A DNA stretch of 50,539 nt from a virus, in IMG/VR virus record IMGVR_UViG_3300010400_000011, positions 1-50,539 of that record. One strand, written 5' to 3'. A model generated the notes under the pieces. The model saw only the letters and a program-made list of their open reading frames with translations, had not been told where the DNA came from and did no database searches. A program made the translations under genes and the position numbers. Positions 8,021 through 14,376 of the stretch are shown here, in pieces. Numbering within the stretch: position 1 is the first letter of the stretch; every line of letters starts with the position of its first letter.

Positions 8021-8144
8021 AGACAGCGATACAGCTAGGATTTACGAGTGGTCAGAGAACCATCTGACCTACGAAGAACTCCTAGCTTTCATAGCTTCTA
8101 GAGGCAAAATACCCTCTGGAAGATGGTTAGATGCGCAGAAATGA
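7989..8144 (+). CDS. Small early protein with TTG start
   Basis: A 51-residue frame starting at TTG 7989 with a good ribosome site (GAAAGGAAG, 8 bases upstream). Sequence features include IYEWSENHLTYEELLAFIAS and the tail SGRWLDAQK. It is too short for family recognition. The well-spaced Shine-Dalgarno supports the TTG start, a habit shared with several replication genes in this genome. Confidence 0.5.
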   Translation: MNIQKLIVVPEDSDTARIYEWSENHLTYEELLAFIASRGKIPSGRWLDAQK

Positions 8145-8214
8145 ATGTTTTCTCTCGACTGCTCGTAGAATGCCTCTAGGATTCAATTAGAAGCTCACTG
8201 GTGCGTTTAAATTC

Positions 8215-8403
8215 ATGACTGGTACTACCCTACCTGAACACACTAACCCCCGCCTACGGCCTTCTAATGGCCTTGCAGAGGCATGTGGTATTTTACCCTC
8301 ACAAATGAAGAATTATTCTAGAATTCTAAACCATGAAGGATGGTGGGTTAAACTCGATGATTTGTACTGGATGTTAGAGATTGAAGGGTTAGATGAAGAT
8401 TGA
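8215..8403 (+). CDS. Small early ORF, unknown function
   Basis: A 62-residue frame (MTGTTLPEHTNPRLRPSNGL) with a Trp-rich, acidic C terminus (GWWVKLDDLYWMLEIEG). No convincing Shine-Dalgarno precedes the ATG. Its stop overlaps the start of the following membrane-protein frame, an arrangement seen throughout this early cluster, which supports it modestly. Confidence 0.5.
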   Translation: MTGTTLPEHTNPRLRPSNGLAEACGILPSQMKNYSRILNHEGWWVKLDDLYWMLEIEGLDED

Positions 8404-8569
8404 TTTCACTGATTACAGTAAGGTTAGTTATAATAGAAAAAGAACTGAGGAGAAGAAAGATATGGATAACTGGTTAAGAGAAGTCCTAGAAGTATTGATT
8501 ATAGGTATTGGAGTACTTATAGCTTTAGGAGCTTTATGCTTATATCTAGGTGATATACGTAAATGGTGA
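8393..8569 (+). CDS. Small single-pass membrane protein
   Basis: A 58-residue frame with one clear membrane segment (LEVLIIGIGVLIALGALCLY). The internal ATG at 8462 has a much better ribosome site (GAGGAG) and would give a 35-residue product that keeps the whole membrane helix; that may be the true start. The stop overlaps the next ATG (TGATG). Confidence 0.6.
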   Translation: MKIDFTDYSKVSYNRKRTEEKKDMDNWLREVLEVLIIGIGVLIALGALCLYLGDIRKW

Positions 8570-8673
8570 TGTCTGTTGAATGGTGGTGGAGTCTTCCTCT
8601 TGAGGAAAGAGAAAGATTAAATAAAATAGATTTAGAGAAAGTAGAATTTTGGTGCGATATGTTTGAGGTGTAA
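8569..8673 (+). CDS. Very small early protein
   Basis: A 34-residue frame (MSVEWWWSLPLEERERLNKI) whose ATG overlaps the upstream TGA, so it is probably translated by coupling. Three consecutive Trp near the N terminus and an acidic helix follow. Function unknown. Confidence 0.5.
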   Translation: MSVEWWWSLPLEERERLNKIDLEKVEFWCDMFEV

Positions 8674-8685
8674 TTCATTGGCGCT

Positions 8686-8722
8686 TATGCCACCCCCGAC
8701 CCCCCTTGGCCGGGGTGGCATA
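8686..8722. other. Strong GC-rich inverted repeat in the long intergenic region
   Basis: TATGCCACCCC (8686-8696) pairs perfectly with GGGGTGGCATA (8712-8722) around a 15-base C-rich loop. Neither side is followed by a T-run, so it is not a standard terminator. It is followed by the palindrome GGCATGCC and opens a gene-free stretch (8674-9152) with many GCAT-type repeats, so a replication origin or protein-binding element is possible. Confidence 0.7.
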
Positions 8723-8784
8723 CGGCATGCCAGATACCATAGGCGACGGTTCCGGCAAGGGTTATGCCAGACACTTACGCTATA

Positions 8785-8937
8785 ATGCATAGCTTCAATG
8801 CATATGAAGAGTAGAGCATAAAGCTTGAGTGGCATTAGAGTTGCTTACGAGTCCTAATGCATTTATGCATAGCTTATAGCTTAGGTATGCGTATTTGCTT
8901 TTAGACGTCTCGGAGCAGATTTGCATAGCAGCTATGC
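8785..8937. repeat. Cluster of ATGCAT repeats and a GCATAGC palindrome
   Basis: ATGCAT occurs at 8785, 8798, 8857 and 8865. The 11-mer ATGCATAGCTT is repeated exactly at 8785-8795 and 8865-8875. GCATAGC-A-GCTATGC at 8923-8937 is a perfect palindrome with one central base. The density in about 150 non-coding bases suggests binding sites, for example an origin or operator, but the binder is unknown. Confidence 0.6.
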
Positions 8938-8948
8938 GCTGCACGCAG

Positions 8949-8977
8949 TTGACCCATCGATCTAGACATGCGAATAT
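8949..8977 (+). promoter_or_regulatory. Candidate TTGACC promoter
   Basis: TTGACC (8949-8954), 17-base spacer, GAATAT (8972-8977). The -35 box matches the promoters at 11443 and 14328; the -10 is weaker. The predicted start, about 8984, coincides with the first strand of the folded leader below. Confidence 0.5.
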
Positions 8978-8983
8978 GGTGGC

Positions 8984-9110
8984 TGGTTAGTTGATTGGTT
9001 TGGTAAGGGCATATCGAGGCAGTCGCCTCCGCGCCTTACCCACCGGGCACCTAATCGGGCTGTTTGAAACTACCTAACCAAGACATGGCCGCTATGGCGG
9101 TATCGTGTCT
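8984..9110 (+). ncRNA. Structured leader RNA upstream of the 9153 gene
   Basis: An outer helix TGGTTAG/CTAACCA (8984-8990 with 9074-9080) encloses GGTAAGG/CCTTACC (9002-9008 with 9034-9040), itself capped by GAGGC-AGTC-GCCTC (9016-9029). A second hairpin follows: AGACA/TGTCT (9081-9085 with 9106-9110) enclosing CCGC-TATG-GCGG. This is far more nested pairing than a normal untranslated leader needs. It could be a riboswitch-like or protein-binding leader. Confidence 0.6.
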
Positions 9111-9152
9111 CAACCGCACCCCTGTCCTTGCCTGCCCTCATGGAGCAGAGCA

Positions 9153-9494
9153 ATGACTAAGCAAATGACTAATCCTTTCCATGACTGGCGCAATCCATCC
9201 AAGCCCTACGCTTGGTTCTCTGACTACATGGATAAGCCGCACGTTATCGCAGTTAATCAGGCAATCTCGAATTGGCATGAAGGACTGACAACGCTGCGTG
9301 AATTAATGTGGACTATCGTCCAAGCCTATGACGATGGGTACACATCAGGCAATGAAGACGCTCACTACCAAGTGCCAGCGATACGAACCACGGTCGAAAT
9401 CTTTCCAGACCGTGTAATCCTTTGGAATATGTCACGTCCTATCGATCATGGGCGTATTACATACCTCCCGTTCCTTACTTGGGAAAAGGACTAA
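9153..9494 (+). CDS. Unknown early/middle protein
   Basis: A 113-residue protein starting at ATG 9153 (MTKQMTNPFHDWRNPSKPYA), with GGAG seven bases upstream. An in-frame GTG at 9105 would extend into the folded leader and is less likely. Trp- and Tyr-rich, with no membrane segment. It is the first gene after the structured leader. No family recognised. Confidence 0.7.
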   Translation: MTKQMTNPFHDWRNPSKPYAWFSDYMDKPHVIAVNQAISNWHEGLTTLRELMWTIVQAYDDGYTSGNEDAHYQVPAIRTTVEIFPDRVILWNMSRPIDHGRITYLPFLTWEKD

Positions 9495-9544
9495 CTCTAA
9501 CCGAGGGCAGACATGGGCAGGGGTGCTCAATGAGGAGAAGAAAG

Positions 9545-10738
9545 ATGTTTAATCGCAATCAACTCAAGTCGTCCGTTGCTGTTCAATCCTTGTCCGCTCC
9601 GCCCTCTGACGAGGGCACCGAGAGCAACGAGGAGACCAACATCCCGAACATCGACGGTGAAGCTCTTGCCGAACACGCAAGAGCGCTGGGTGCCAAGGCG
9701 GGGCACGCCAGCAACTCGGCAATCGAGTTCGTCTCGAAAGCCAAAGAAGATTGGCAGGGGGGACCGTTCCGCGTGCTGTTCGGCCTCAAGATGGATTTCA
9801 GCGAGGAACAATTGAGCGAGTTCGCGGTGCCCGATAGCGATAGCGGGAACAACCCGGACGAGTTCAAGGTCTATAAGGAAGACGCCAAGGGCAAGCGCAA
9901 GCTTGTCAACAGCAACTTCTATGTCAACTTCGCTGACGGCACCCCGGCCGGACAAACGCTCCTATCACGCATCGAATGGGTGACGAGGGCGAGCGACAAG
10001 AACATGGTCAAGGACGATATCCCGCAGGACATTCTCGATATGTCCTCTGACGAGCGGGACACGCACCTGAAGTTCCTCAACGGCCGTCGTCTCACCATGC
10101 GGAACGCCTACAAGAAGGCGATGGCGCTGCACTTCAAGACCCTCGAAGTCCGCGCGTATCCCAGCGTGGAGTGCGAACCGATCTGGGTGAAGGGCAAGTC
10201 ACCCGAAGATGTGGACTTCACCAAGGGCGAGTTGCCAGAAGTCGAGAACACCCCCGAACCTATCCGGGTGTGGTTGGTCCCCGACAAGGACAAGGACGGA
10301 AATCCCCGGCCTATCGCGAAGCACGAAACGTTCTCTATCTCGGCATTCCTTCGGCTCAATACCAAGAAAGCGCTGGAGAAAGGCGGCACGTTTCAAGCGT
10401 TGGTCGATAGCGGCGCGACCAAGAAAGCTCCGGGCGGCGGTGCAGCGTCCAACAACGGCGACGGTTTTGTCATCAAGACCATCGACAAGGGCTTGGCTGT
10501 CATGGCCGAACTCCATCGATGGTTCGAGGAAATCGGCGAACAGAAGGACAAGGCCGATATCGGCAAGCTCTACAAGCTCATGAACTCCAAGGACAACGAC
10601 GAACTTATCGTCACTGTCTTCGAACTCCGCGACTACCTCAACCACATGATCGAAGATACCGGCGCTGGCGCGAAGTATCTCAAGCTCCAGCAAGGTGGAT
10701 CGGAACTCGCTAAGCAGGTTGCCAACAAGGCAGCCTAG
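9545..10738 (+). CDS. Large acidic/charged phage protein, unknown function
   Basis: A 397-residue protein beginning MFNRNQLKSSVAVQSLSAPP, with GAGGAG upstream of the ATG at 9545; an ATG at 9529 is a weaker alternative. Third positions are strongly G/C, unlike the flanking early genes and the late arm, and codon choice looks like that of a highly expressed gene. The N terminus is Glu/Asn-rich low complexity; the middle (about 60-310) looks globular; the C terminus is helical. There is no recognisable catalytic motif. It may be an abundant DNA- or host-interacting protein, as suggested only by codon use and its own leader. Confidence 0.75.
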   Translation: MFNRNQLKSSVAVQSLSAPPSDEGTESNEETNIPNIDGEALAEHARALGAKAGHASNSAIEFVSKAKEDWQGGPFRVLFGLKMDFSEEQLSEFAVPDSDSGNNPDEFKVYKEDAKGKRKLVNSNFYVNFADGTPAGQTLLSRIEWVTRASDKNMVKDDIPQDILDMSSDERDTHLKFLNGRRLTMRNAYKKAMALHFKTLEVRAYPSVECEPIWVKGKSPEDVDFTKGELPEVENTPEPIRVWLVPDKDKDGNPRPIAKHETFSISAFLRLNTKKALEKGGTFQALVDSGATKKAPGGGAASNNGDGFVIKTIDKGLAVMAELHRWFEEIGEQKDKADIGKLYKLMNSKDNDELIVTVFELRDYLNHMIEDTGAGAKYLKLQQGGSELAKQVANKAA

Positions 10739-10747
10739 CCCCATCGG

Positions 10748-10793
10748 ATTGCAAGCTTCGCTAGGGCATACGTGCCCTAGCGTGTCGTGCAAT
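10748..10793 (+). other. Very stable stem-loop with UACG tetraloop
   Basis: CGCTAGGGCA (10759-10768) pairs perfectly with TGCCCTAGCG (10773-10782) across a TACG (UNCG-class) loop, inside an outer ATTGCA/TGCAAT helix (10748-10753 with 10788-10793). There is no T-run. It likely stabilises the upstream mRNA or serves as an RNase processing site. Confidence 0.75.
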
Positions 10794-10815
10794 ACCGCAC
10801 GCAAGGGGAACTACA

Positions 10816-11175
10816 ATGCAATACGTTGTTCAATGCTATACGAAACGTACCGATCGCTCAGCATCCCATGATGACCGCAACCGAGAAACCATCACGGCTC
10901 ATACCATGATGACGTGCGTCAACCGCGACGATGCCGAATGCATGGTTCGGTTGTTGGAACACGGCGACTGCGGCACGCTGGAAGATGGCCCGTTCCGGAT
11001 CGAACGCGCCTACGAGGTGGCCGCAGTGTTCTACCTCTCCAAGCGCTCCGGCCACACGAAGGTCACGCTCTCAACGGGCGATCTGGAAATGATCGCCAGC
11101 GAATACACCGCACCGCGTGACACCCTTCACAATCGCATGCGCAACACGTTCGAAGCCGCCCGCGCGGCGGAATAA
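10816..11175 (+). CDS. Unknown protein
   Basis: A 119-residue soluble protein (MQYVVQCYTKRTDRSASHDD) with AAGGGGA upstream. G/C-rich third positions match the 9545 gene. It is followed by a classic terminator, so 9153-10816-11175 appears to form one transcription unit. No domain recognised. Confidence 0.7.
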   Translation: MQYVVQCYTKRTDRSASHDDRNRETITAHTMMTCVNRDDAECMVRLLEHGDCGTLEDGPFRIERAYEVAAVFYLSKRSGHTKVTLSTGDLEMIASEYTAPRDTLHNRMRNTFEAARAAE

Positions 11176-11195
11176 CTACCGCACTGCAACATCAG

Positions 11196-11229
11196 CCCCG
11201 GCACCGCAAGGTGACCGGGGTTTTTTATT
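11196..11229 (+). terminator. Intrinsic terminator
   Basis: CCCCGG...CCGGGG outer stem with inner CACC-GCAA-GGTG (GNRA-type loop), followed immediately by six T and ATT. It closes the 9153-11175 unit. Confidence 0.95.
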
Positions 11230-11289
11230 GCGCTGCACTCAGGTAGATATTGTATTGCACATCACCTAAGTTAATCAGGTATGTGCATT

Positions 11290-11406
11290 TGATGATAGGA
11301 ACACTGTATGCGTAAGGTGGCGGTGTATATATACCGTAGTGTACATTCTATGATCAATGCTATTTGGCCTAGCTCTGATGATAGGACGGCTGCTATGCGT
11401 AAGGTG
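11290..11406 (+). repeat. Imperfect direct repeat pair in intergenic region
   Basis: TGATGATAGGA recurs at 11290-11300 and 11376-11386, each followed a few bases later by TATGCGTAAGGTG (11307-11319 and 11394-11406). Between the copies lies the near-palindrome CGGTGTATATATACCG. The stretch 11230-11511 has no gene; the repeats lie upstream of the 11443 promoter and may be regulatory sites. Confidence 0.7.
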
Positions 11407-11442
11407 TACTCGTGTGTTGCAGTCAGCTAACTAGTTAGCGCT

Positions 11443-11471
11443 TTGACCTATCTAGCTCGGCATGCTACAAT
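11443..11471 (+). promoter_or_regulatory. Middle promoter, TTGACC-17-TACAAT
   Basis: TTGACC (11443-11448), 17-base spacer, TACAAT (11466-11471), followed by ATAGATACTGG. Upstream it carries CTAGTTAGCG. The same -35, spacer length, upstream box and downstream box recur at 14328. It drives the 11512-13866 gene cluster. Confidence 0.85.
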
Positions 11472-11511
11472 ATAGATACTGGCATCTCGTCAGTAACTGA
11501 AGGGGAAAGAA

Positions 11512-11793
11512 ATGAGCAGCGGAGCTAAGTTTTGGGGCCGGCGTGCATCCGGCAACAATCGGGTTATCACGCGTGATTACGGTGTGATACCGAACATTAC
11601 GAAGGCGCAAGATGTCTTCGTGAGCATTCCTTTAGAAACCATGCAGGCTGCTACGGCAGCCCGTGCAGACAAGTTCTGCAGTCTTCTCATGAACCTCAAA
11701 CATGACGAGTTCATGAACCACCCGTTCCACTACGAGAACGTCACGACGTCGATCATCGCCAACCCGTCTAACCCCGGCTATAAGGATTGGTAG
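11512..11793 (+). CDS. Unknown protein
   Basis: A 93-residue protein (MSSGAKFWGRRASGNNRVIT) with GGGGAAAGAA upstream, first gene behind the 11443 promoter. Basic N terminus, acidic/His-rich end. No family recognised. It carries a short FWG element resembling the FWGG motifs in the 15660 protein. Confidence 0.7.
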   Translation: MSSGAKFWGRRASGNNRVITRDYGVIPNITKAQDVFVSIPLETMQAATAARADKFCSLLMNLKHDEFMNHPFHYENVTTSIIANPSNPGYKDW

Positions 11794-11794
11794 C

Positions 11795-12025
11795 ATGAAA
11801 CCGTCTATGTTTAAGTACCGTAGAGGTGGAAAAGCAAGTACAGCTTCTTTGCTGGAGTGCATTCCAGACGATGGGTGTTTGATTGTCTTCAATGCACAAC
11901 ATCGGAACTGGAGGGCTAAAGCCTCCACATACGGTATGTTCACAGTCTCGAAGGTCAGCAACGCTATGGTTAAGCGCGGTGACAAAGAGTTGTGCGACAT
12001 AATCGTAAGCTGGAAGGAAGACTGA
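11795..12025 (+). CDS. Small paralogous protein A
   Basis: A 76-residue protein starting one base after the previous stop. Its core, LLECIPDDGCLIVFNAQHRN, closely matches LLAFVPEGGCLMVFNADSNV in the next gene, with the following Trp-Arg also shared, so the two are tandem duplicates. The core resembles a compact beta-sheet domain. Function unknown. Confidence 0.75.
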   Translation: MKPSMFKYRRGGKASTASLLECIPDDGCLIVFNAQHRNWRAKASTYGMFTVSKVSNAMVKRGDKELCDIIVSWKED

Positions 12026-12026
12026 C

Positions 12027-12242
12027 ATGACCCTTAGGTTTGGCAGTCTTACTATCACGCAACTGCTGGCCTTCGTGCCTGAAGGTGGTTGCTTGATGGT
12101 TTTCAACGCCGACTCGAACGTCTGGCGTACACGGGTAAGTCTTCACAACAGGGGAGTGGCGAACAAATTATCTTGTAACGCCATGGATACGTACAAATAC
12201 ACCGGCGTGCGCGATCTCCGTATCACACGCAAGGAGGCATGA
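12027..12242 (+). CDS. Small paralogous protein B
   Basis: A 71-residue paralogue of the preceding gene (shared GCL-VFNA core and following W-R). Starts by coupling right after the upstream TGA. It ends with an overlapping ribosome site (AAGGAGG) for the next gene. Function unknown. Confidence 0.75.
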   Translation: MTLRFGSLTITQLLAFVPEGGCLMVFNADSNVWRTRVSLHNRGVANKLSCNAMDTYKYTGVRDLRITRKEA

Positions 12243-12515
12243 ATGCAGCCTCTGCTTGAAACGGTGGTTAGGCGACGAGAGTTGCCTAGCCTGACACATT
12301 ACGTGGAGATATCCACGACTGGAATGAGAGTTACCTGCCGGGTCATCGAAGACCGCGGCAGTTTTACTATTACGAGAGAGATGTTTTGGATTGAGAAGTC
12401 CAAGCATAGATGGACTGATTACGTCCAGAAGTTCTACGAGATCGCTTGCGAACACTACCCCCTTCGAGATCACGAAGGGTTCAAGGTTAACGTTAACAAG
12501 TCTGGTTCATTATAA
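12243..12515 (+). CDS. Unknown protein
   Basis: A 90-residue soluble protein (MQPLLETVVRRRELPSLTHY) with a strong AAGGAGG site just upstream. The central part is predicted beta-rich (HYVEISTTGMRVTCRVIED). The end of the gene contains the candidate promoter for the NYN gene. No family recognised. Confidence 0.7.
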   Translation: MQPLLETVVRRRELPSLTHYVEISTTGMRVTCRVIEDRGSFTITREMFWIEKSKHRWTDYVQKFYEIACEHYPLRDHEGFKVNVNKSGSL

Positions 12516-12516
12516 T
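12488..12516 (+). promoter_or_regulatory. Candidate promoter for the NYN-domain gene
   Basis: TTAACG (12488-12493), 17-base spacer, perfect TATAAT (12511-12516). The -35 overlaps the palindrome GTTAACGTTAAC (12486-12497). It lies inside the tail of the previous gene and 15 bases before the NYN start. Confidence 0.5.
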
Positions 12517-12530
12517 CTGAGGAGATGAAC

Positions 12531-13163
12531 ATGCGCATTGTCAAACGCGGTGGTAGCAGTCGTCTGACGGCTATCCTTATCGATGGCAGCAATCTCCACG
12601 CTGCCTGCAATGCCCTCGGTTTCAGCGTCGACTACAAGAAGCTGCTCGACTCGTTCGAAGGTACGATCTTCAAGTCGTACTACTTCACCGCCCTTCCGTC
12701 TGAAGGAGAATACAACAGCCTTCAGCCAATGATTGATTTCATGGAGTTCAACGGCTTCACCGTCATCAAGAAGGACACCAAGGAGTTCACTCAGACCCAC
12801 CGTTTTGTATGTACTGAGTGCAAGGCCGCTAACACCCAGACGTCTACCAAGACGAAGGGGAACATGGATATCGAGATCGCTGTGATCGCCAAGGAGATCG
12901 CACCGTATGTCGACAACATCATTCTTTTCTCTGGAGATGGTGACTTCCGTTTTCTTGTTGAAGCCCTCCAGCGTAGCCACGGCATGTTCGTTACTGTCGT
13001 ATCTACCATCAAGACCAATCCCAAGTTCTGTGCAGACGACCTGCGGCGGCAGGCTGATGAGTTCATCGATCTGTCTGATCTCCGTGAGACCGTCGAGAGG
13101 ACGGAAGATCAGGCATCTCGTCGCCGCCAATTTCTCGACGGAACGCATGGGAGAAAGCCGTGA
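12531..13163 (+). CDS. NYN/PIN-like domain protein (putative ribonuclease)
   Basis: A 210-residue protein with the acidic residues of the NYN (LabA-like PIN) fold: IDGSN with Asp18 and Asn21, KGNMDIE with Asp113, and FSGDGDF with Asp136 and Asp138. NYN proteins are typically metal-dependent RNases. A Cys pair (CTEC, 94-97) lies between the first and second motifs. I start at ATG 12531, seven bases after GAGG; the ATG at 12525 abuts the Shine-Dalgarno. It has its own candidate promoter. A role in host RNA decay or processing of phage RNAs is plausible but inferred. Confidence 0.88.
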   Translation: MRIVKRGGSSRLTAILIDGSNLHAACNALGFSVDYKKLLDSFEGTIFKSYYFTALPSEGEYNSLQPMIDFMEFNGFTVIKKDTKEFTQTHRFVCTECKAANTQTSTKTKGNMDIEIAVIAKEIAPYVDNIILFSGDGDFRFLVEALQRSHGMFVTVVSTIKTNPKFCADDLRRQADEFIDLSDLRETVERTEDQASRRRQFLDGTHGRKP

Positions 13164-13384
13164 TGTGCAAGAACCAACCTCCAATTGCAATTTGTGCGTG
13201 TGGTGCTCAATTCGCTGCGTGCGACAACGTCGAAGCGCTGTGTCATATCACCAGCGCCAGCGGACGGGCTCACCATTGGATATACATCTACACGGGTGTA
13301 TATCAGGCGGGGACAATCATTAACCCTTCGTCCCCTAACCCCACGAACTTCAAGGTGTATCTAGCAGCTAAGGGGAGGAAGTAA
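13163..13384 (+). CDS. Small Cys-containing protein
   Basis: A 73-residue protein whose ATG overlaps the NYN gene's stop (TGATG). Four Cys lie in the first 30 residues (MCKNQPPIAICACGAQFAAC), possibly a metal site. The C-terminal half is beta-like. Coupled translation with the NYN protein hints at a shared role. Confidence 0.65.
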   Translation: MCKNQPPIAICACGAQFAACDNVEALCHITSASGRAHHWIYIYTGVYQAGTIINPSSPNPTNFKVYLAAKGRK

Positions 13385-13866
13385 TGGGCTTTTGGGATGG
13401 TATTTTCCAATCGTATAGGGATACGACACCACGCAACTTCAACGACATGAAGCGTGCGCTTGCAGTCAGCAGGTTACGCAACGGTGTCAAGCTTGATCGC
13501 AAGACTTGCGCTCACCTGAAGGCCCAGATCAGACACCGTCTGGCTCATATGAATAAGCGACAATGCTTATCTAAAGAACCTTGGGAAAAGGAAGAGCTTC
13601 TCTCTAAGCATTCTATCTGGAACCCCAGCCATCCGGAATACAATCGGGTGAAGCCTGGGTATGACATGCCCAGACGACAACTCAAGGAAGGCTACCTTTC
13701 GGTAGTCAACGAGCTTCCTGCTGATTGGAAAAAGAATATCAGCAACAAGCACATCGGCTGTAAGCCGCGTGTTCGCTACAAGCTTCAGTTGAAGGTAAAG
13801 CCAGATAGCACGAAATGGCTTGACATGGCGACAGGTGTTTGTCGTATCCAATACGTCTACCAGTAG
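13384..13866 (+). CDS. Unknown basic protein
   Basis: A 160-residue basic protein (MGFWDGIFQSYRDTTPRNFN) starting at a TAATG overlap. Lys/Arg-rich throughout with no Cys cluster or membrane segment. Possible nucleic-acid binder by charge only. Confidence 0.7.
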   Translation: MGFWDGIFQSYRDTTPRNFNDMKRALAVSRLRNGVKLDRKTCAHLKAQIRHRLAHMNKRQCLSKEPWEKEELLSKHSIWNPSHPEYNRVKPGYDMPRRQLKEGYLSVVNELPADWKKNISNKHIGCKPRVRYKLQLKVKPDSTKWLDMATGVCRIQYVYQ

Positions 13867-13875
13867 GAGGGGTAG

Positions 13876-14319
13876 ATGGTTAAGGTATATCTAACCTGCG
13901 GCGGATCACCGCTTTTATCACAGATACAAAGGGCTGTCAAGGCCTTTGTTATTCTTTTCTTCCTATCATCGGGGGTTGCGCATGGCATACCTAGCCCTTC
14001 TGGCCATATTTCTGACGGCGTTCTTAGTGGGAGTAGTCGCGGGGCTGCTCTACTCGTTGCTCGTCCACCTGATCCTCCGGAGGGTACGTTCGAAACTACG
14101 CACGCTCCTGTGATGTACGTCATCATGTGGCCTCCAGTGCCCACTCAAATCGAGCGGATCAGGCAAGAAGCATATCTGCAGCTCATGCAACAAGTACGGC
14201 AGCAGACTGCTGAAATCTCTGCCAAGCCTACTCCGACGTGGCATTACGTCCTTCCAGCTATCGGAGCTATACTGCTGCTGATGGCGGCCAGTTGGGAAAG
14301 GTGGAAGGTCCTCAACTAG
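13876..14319 (+). CDS. Membrane protein, or two frames fused by chance
   Basis: A 147-residue frame with a strong AGGAGGGG ribosome site. It has a hydrophobic segment at about 24-36 (FVILFFLSSGVAHG) and another near the C terminus (VLPAIGAILLLMAASW). Its middle (about 37-78) is Pro/Ser/Gly-rich and lies exactly over a better-looking membrane-protein frame (13982-14113) in the next phase. A second ATG at 14113 would give an independent 68-residue product with the C-terminal helix. The real gene structure is therefore uncertain. Confidence 0.5.
   Translation: MVKVYLTCGGSPLLSQIQRAVKAFVILFFLSSGVAHGIPSPSGHISDGVLSGSSRGAALLVARPPDPPEGTFETTHAPVMYVIMWPPVPTQIERIRQEAYLQLMQQVRQQTAEISAKPTPTWHYVLPAIGAILLLMAASWERWKVLN
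13982..14113 (+). CDS. Embedded small membrane protein in alternative frame
   Basis: A 43-residue frame, MAYLALLAIFLTAFLVGVVA then a second hydrophobic stretch and a basic tail. Starts at an ATG six bases after GGGGG and ends in TGATG overlapping the 14113 ATG. Both hydrophobicity and G/C-rich third positions favour real coding, overlapping the 13876 frame. Confidence 0.45.
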   Translation: MAYLALLAIFLTAFLVGVVAGLLYSLLVHLILRRVRSKLRTLL

Positions 14320-14327
14320 TTAGGCGT

Positions 14328-14356
14328 TTGACCTGCCAAGATAAGTGTGGTAGTAT
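14328..14356 (+). promoter_or_regulatory. Middle promoter, TTGACC-17-TAGTAT
   Basis: TTGACC (14328-14333), 17-base spacer, TAGTAT (14351-14356), overlapping ATAGATACTGG. The upstream box CTAGTTAGGCG matches that at 11443. Predicted leader to the ATG at 14377 is only about 14 bases. Confidence 0.8.
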
Positions 14357-14376
14357 ATAGATACTGGGAGAGGGAA

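Noticed and set aside
8781-8786. TATAAT at 8781 as a promoter
   Set aside because: No acceptable -35 hexamer at 16-18 bases upstream and no extended -10; the match falls inside the ATGCAT repeat cluster.
9422-9544. N-terminal extension of the 9545 gene
   Set aside because: It overlaps the 9153 gene and the strong GAGGAG site lies immediately before ATG 9545.
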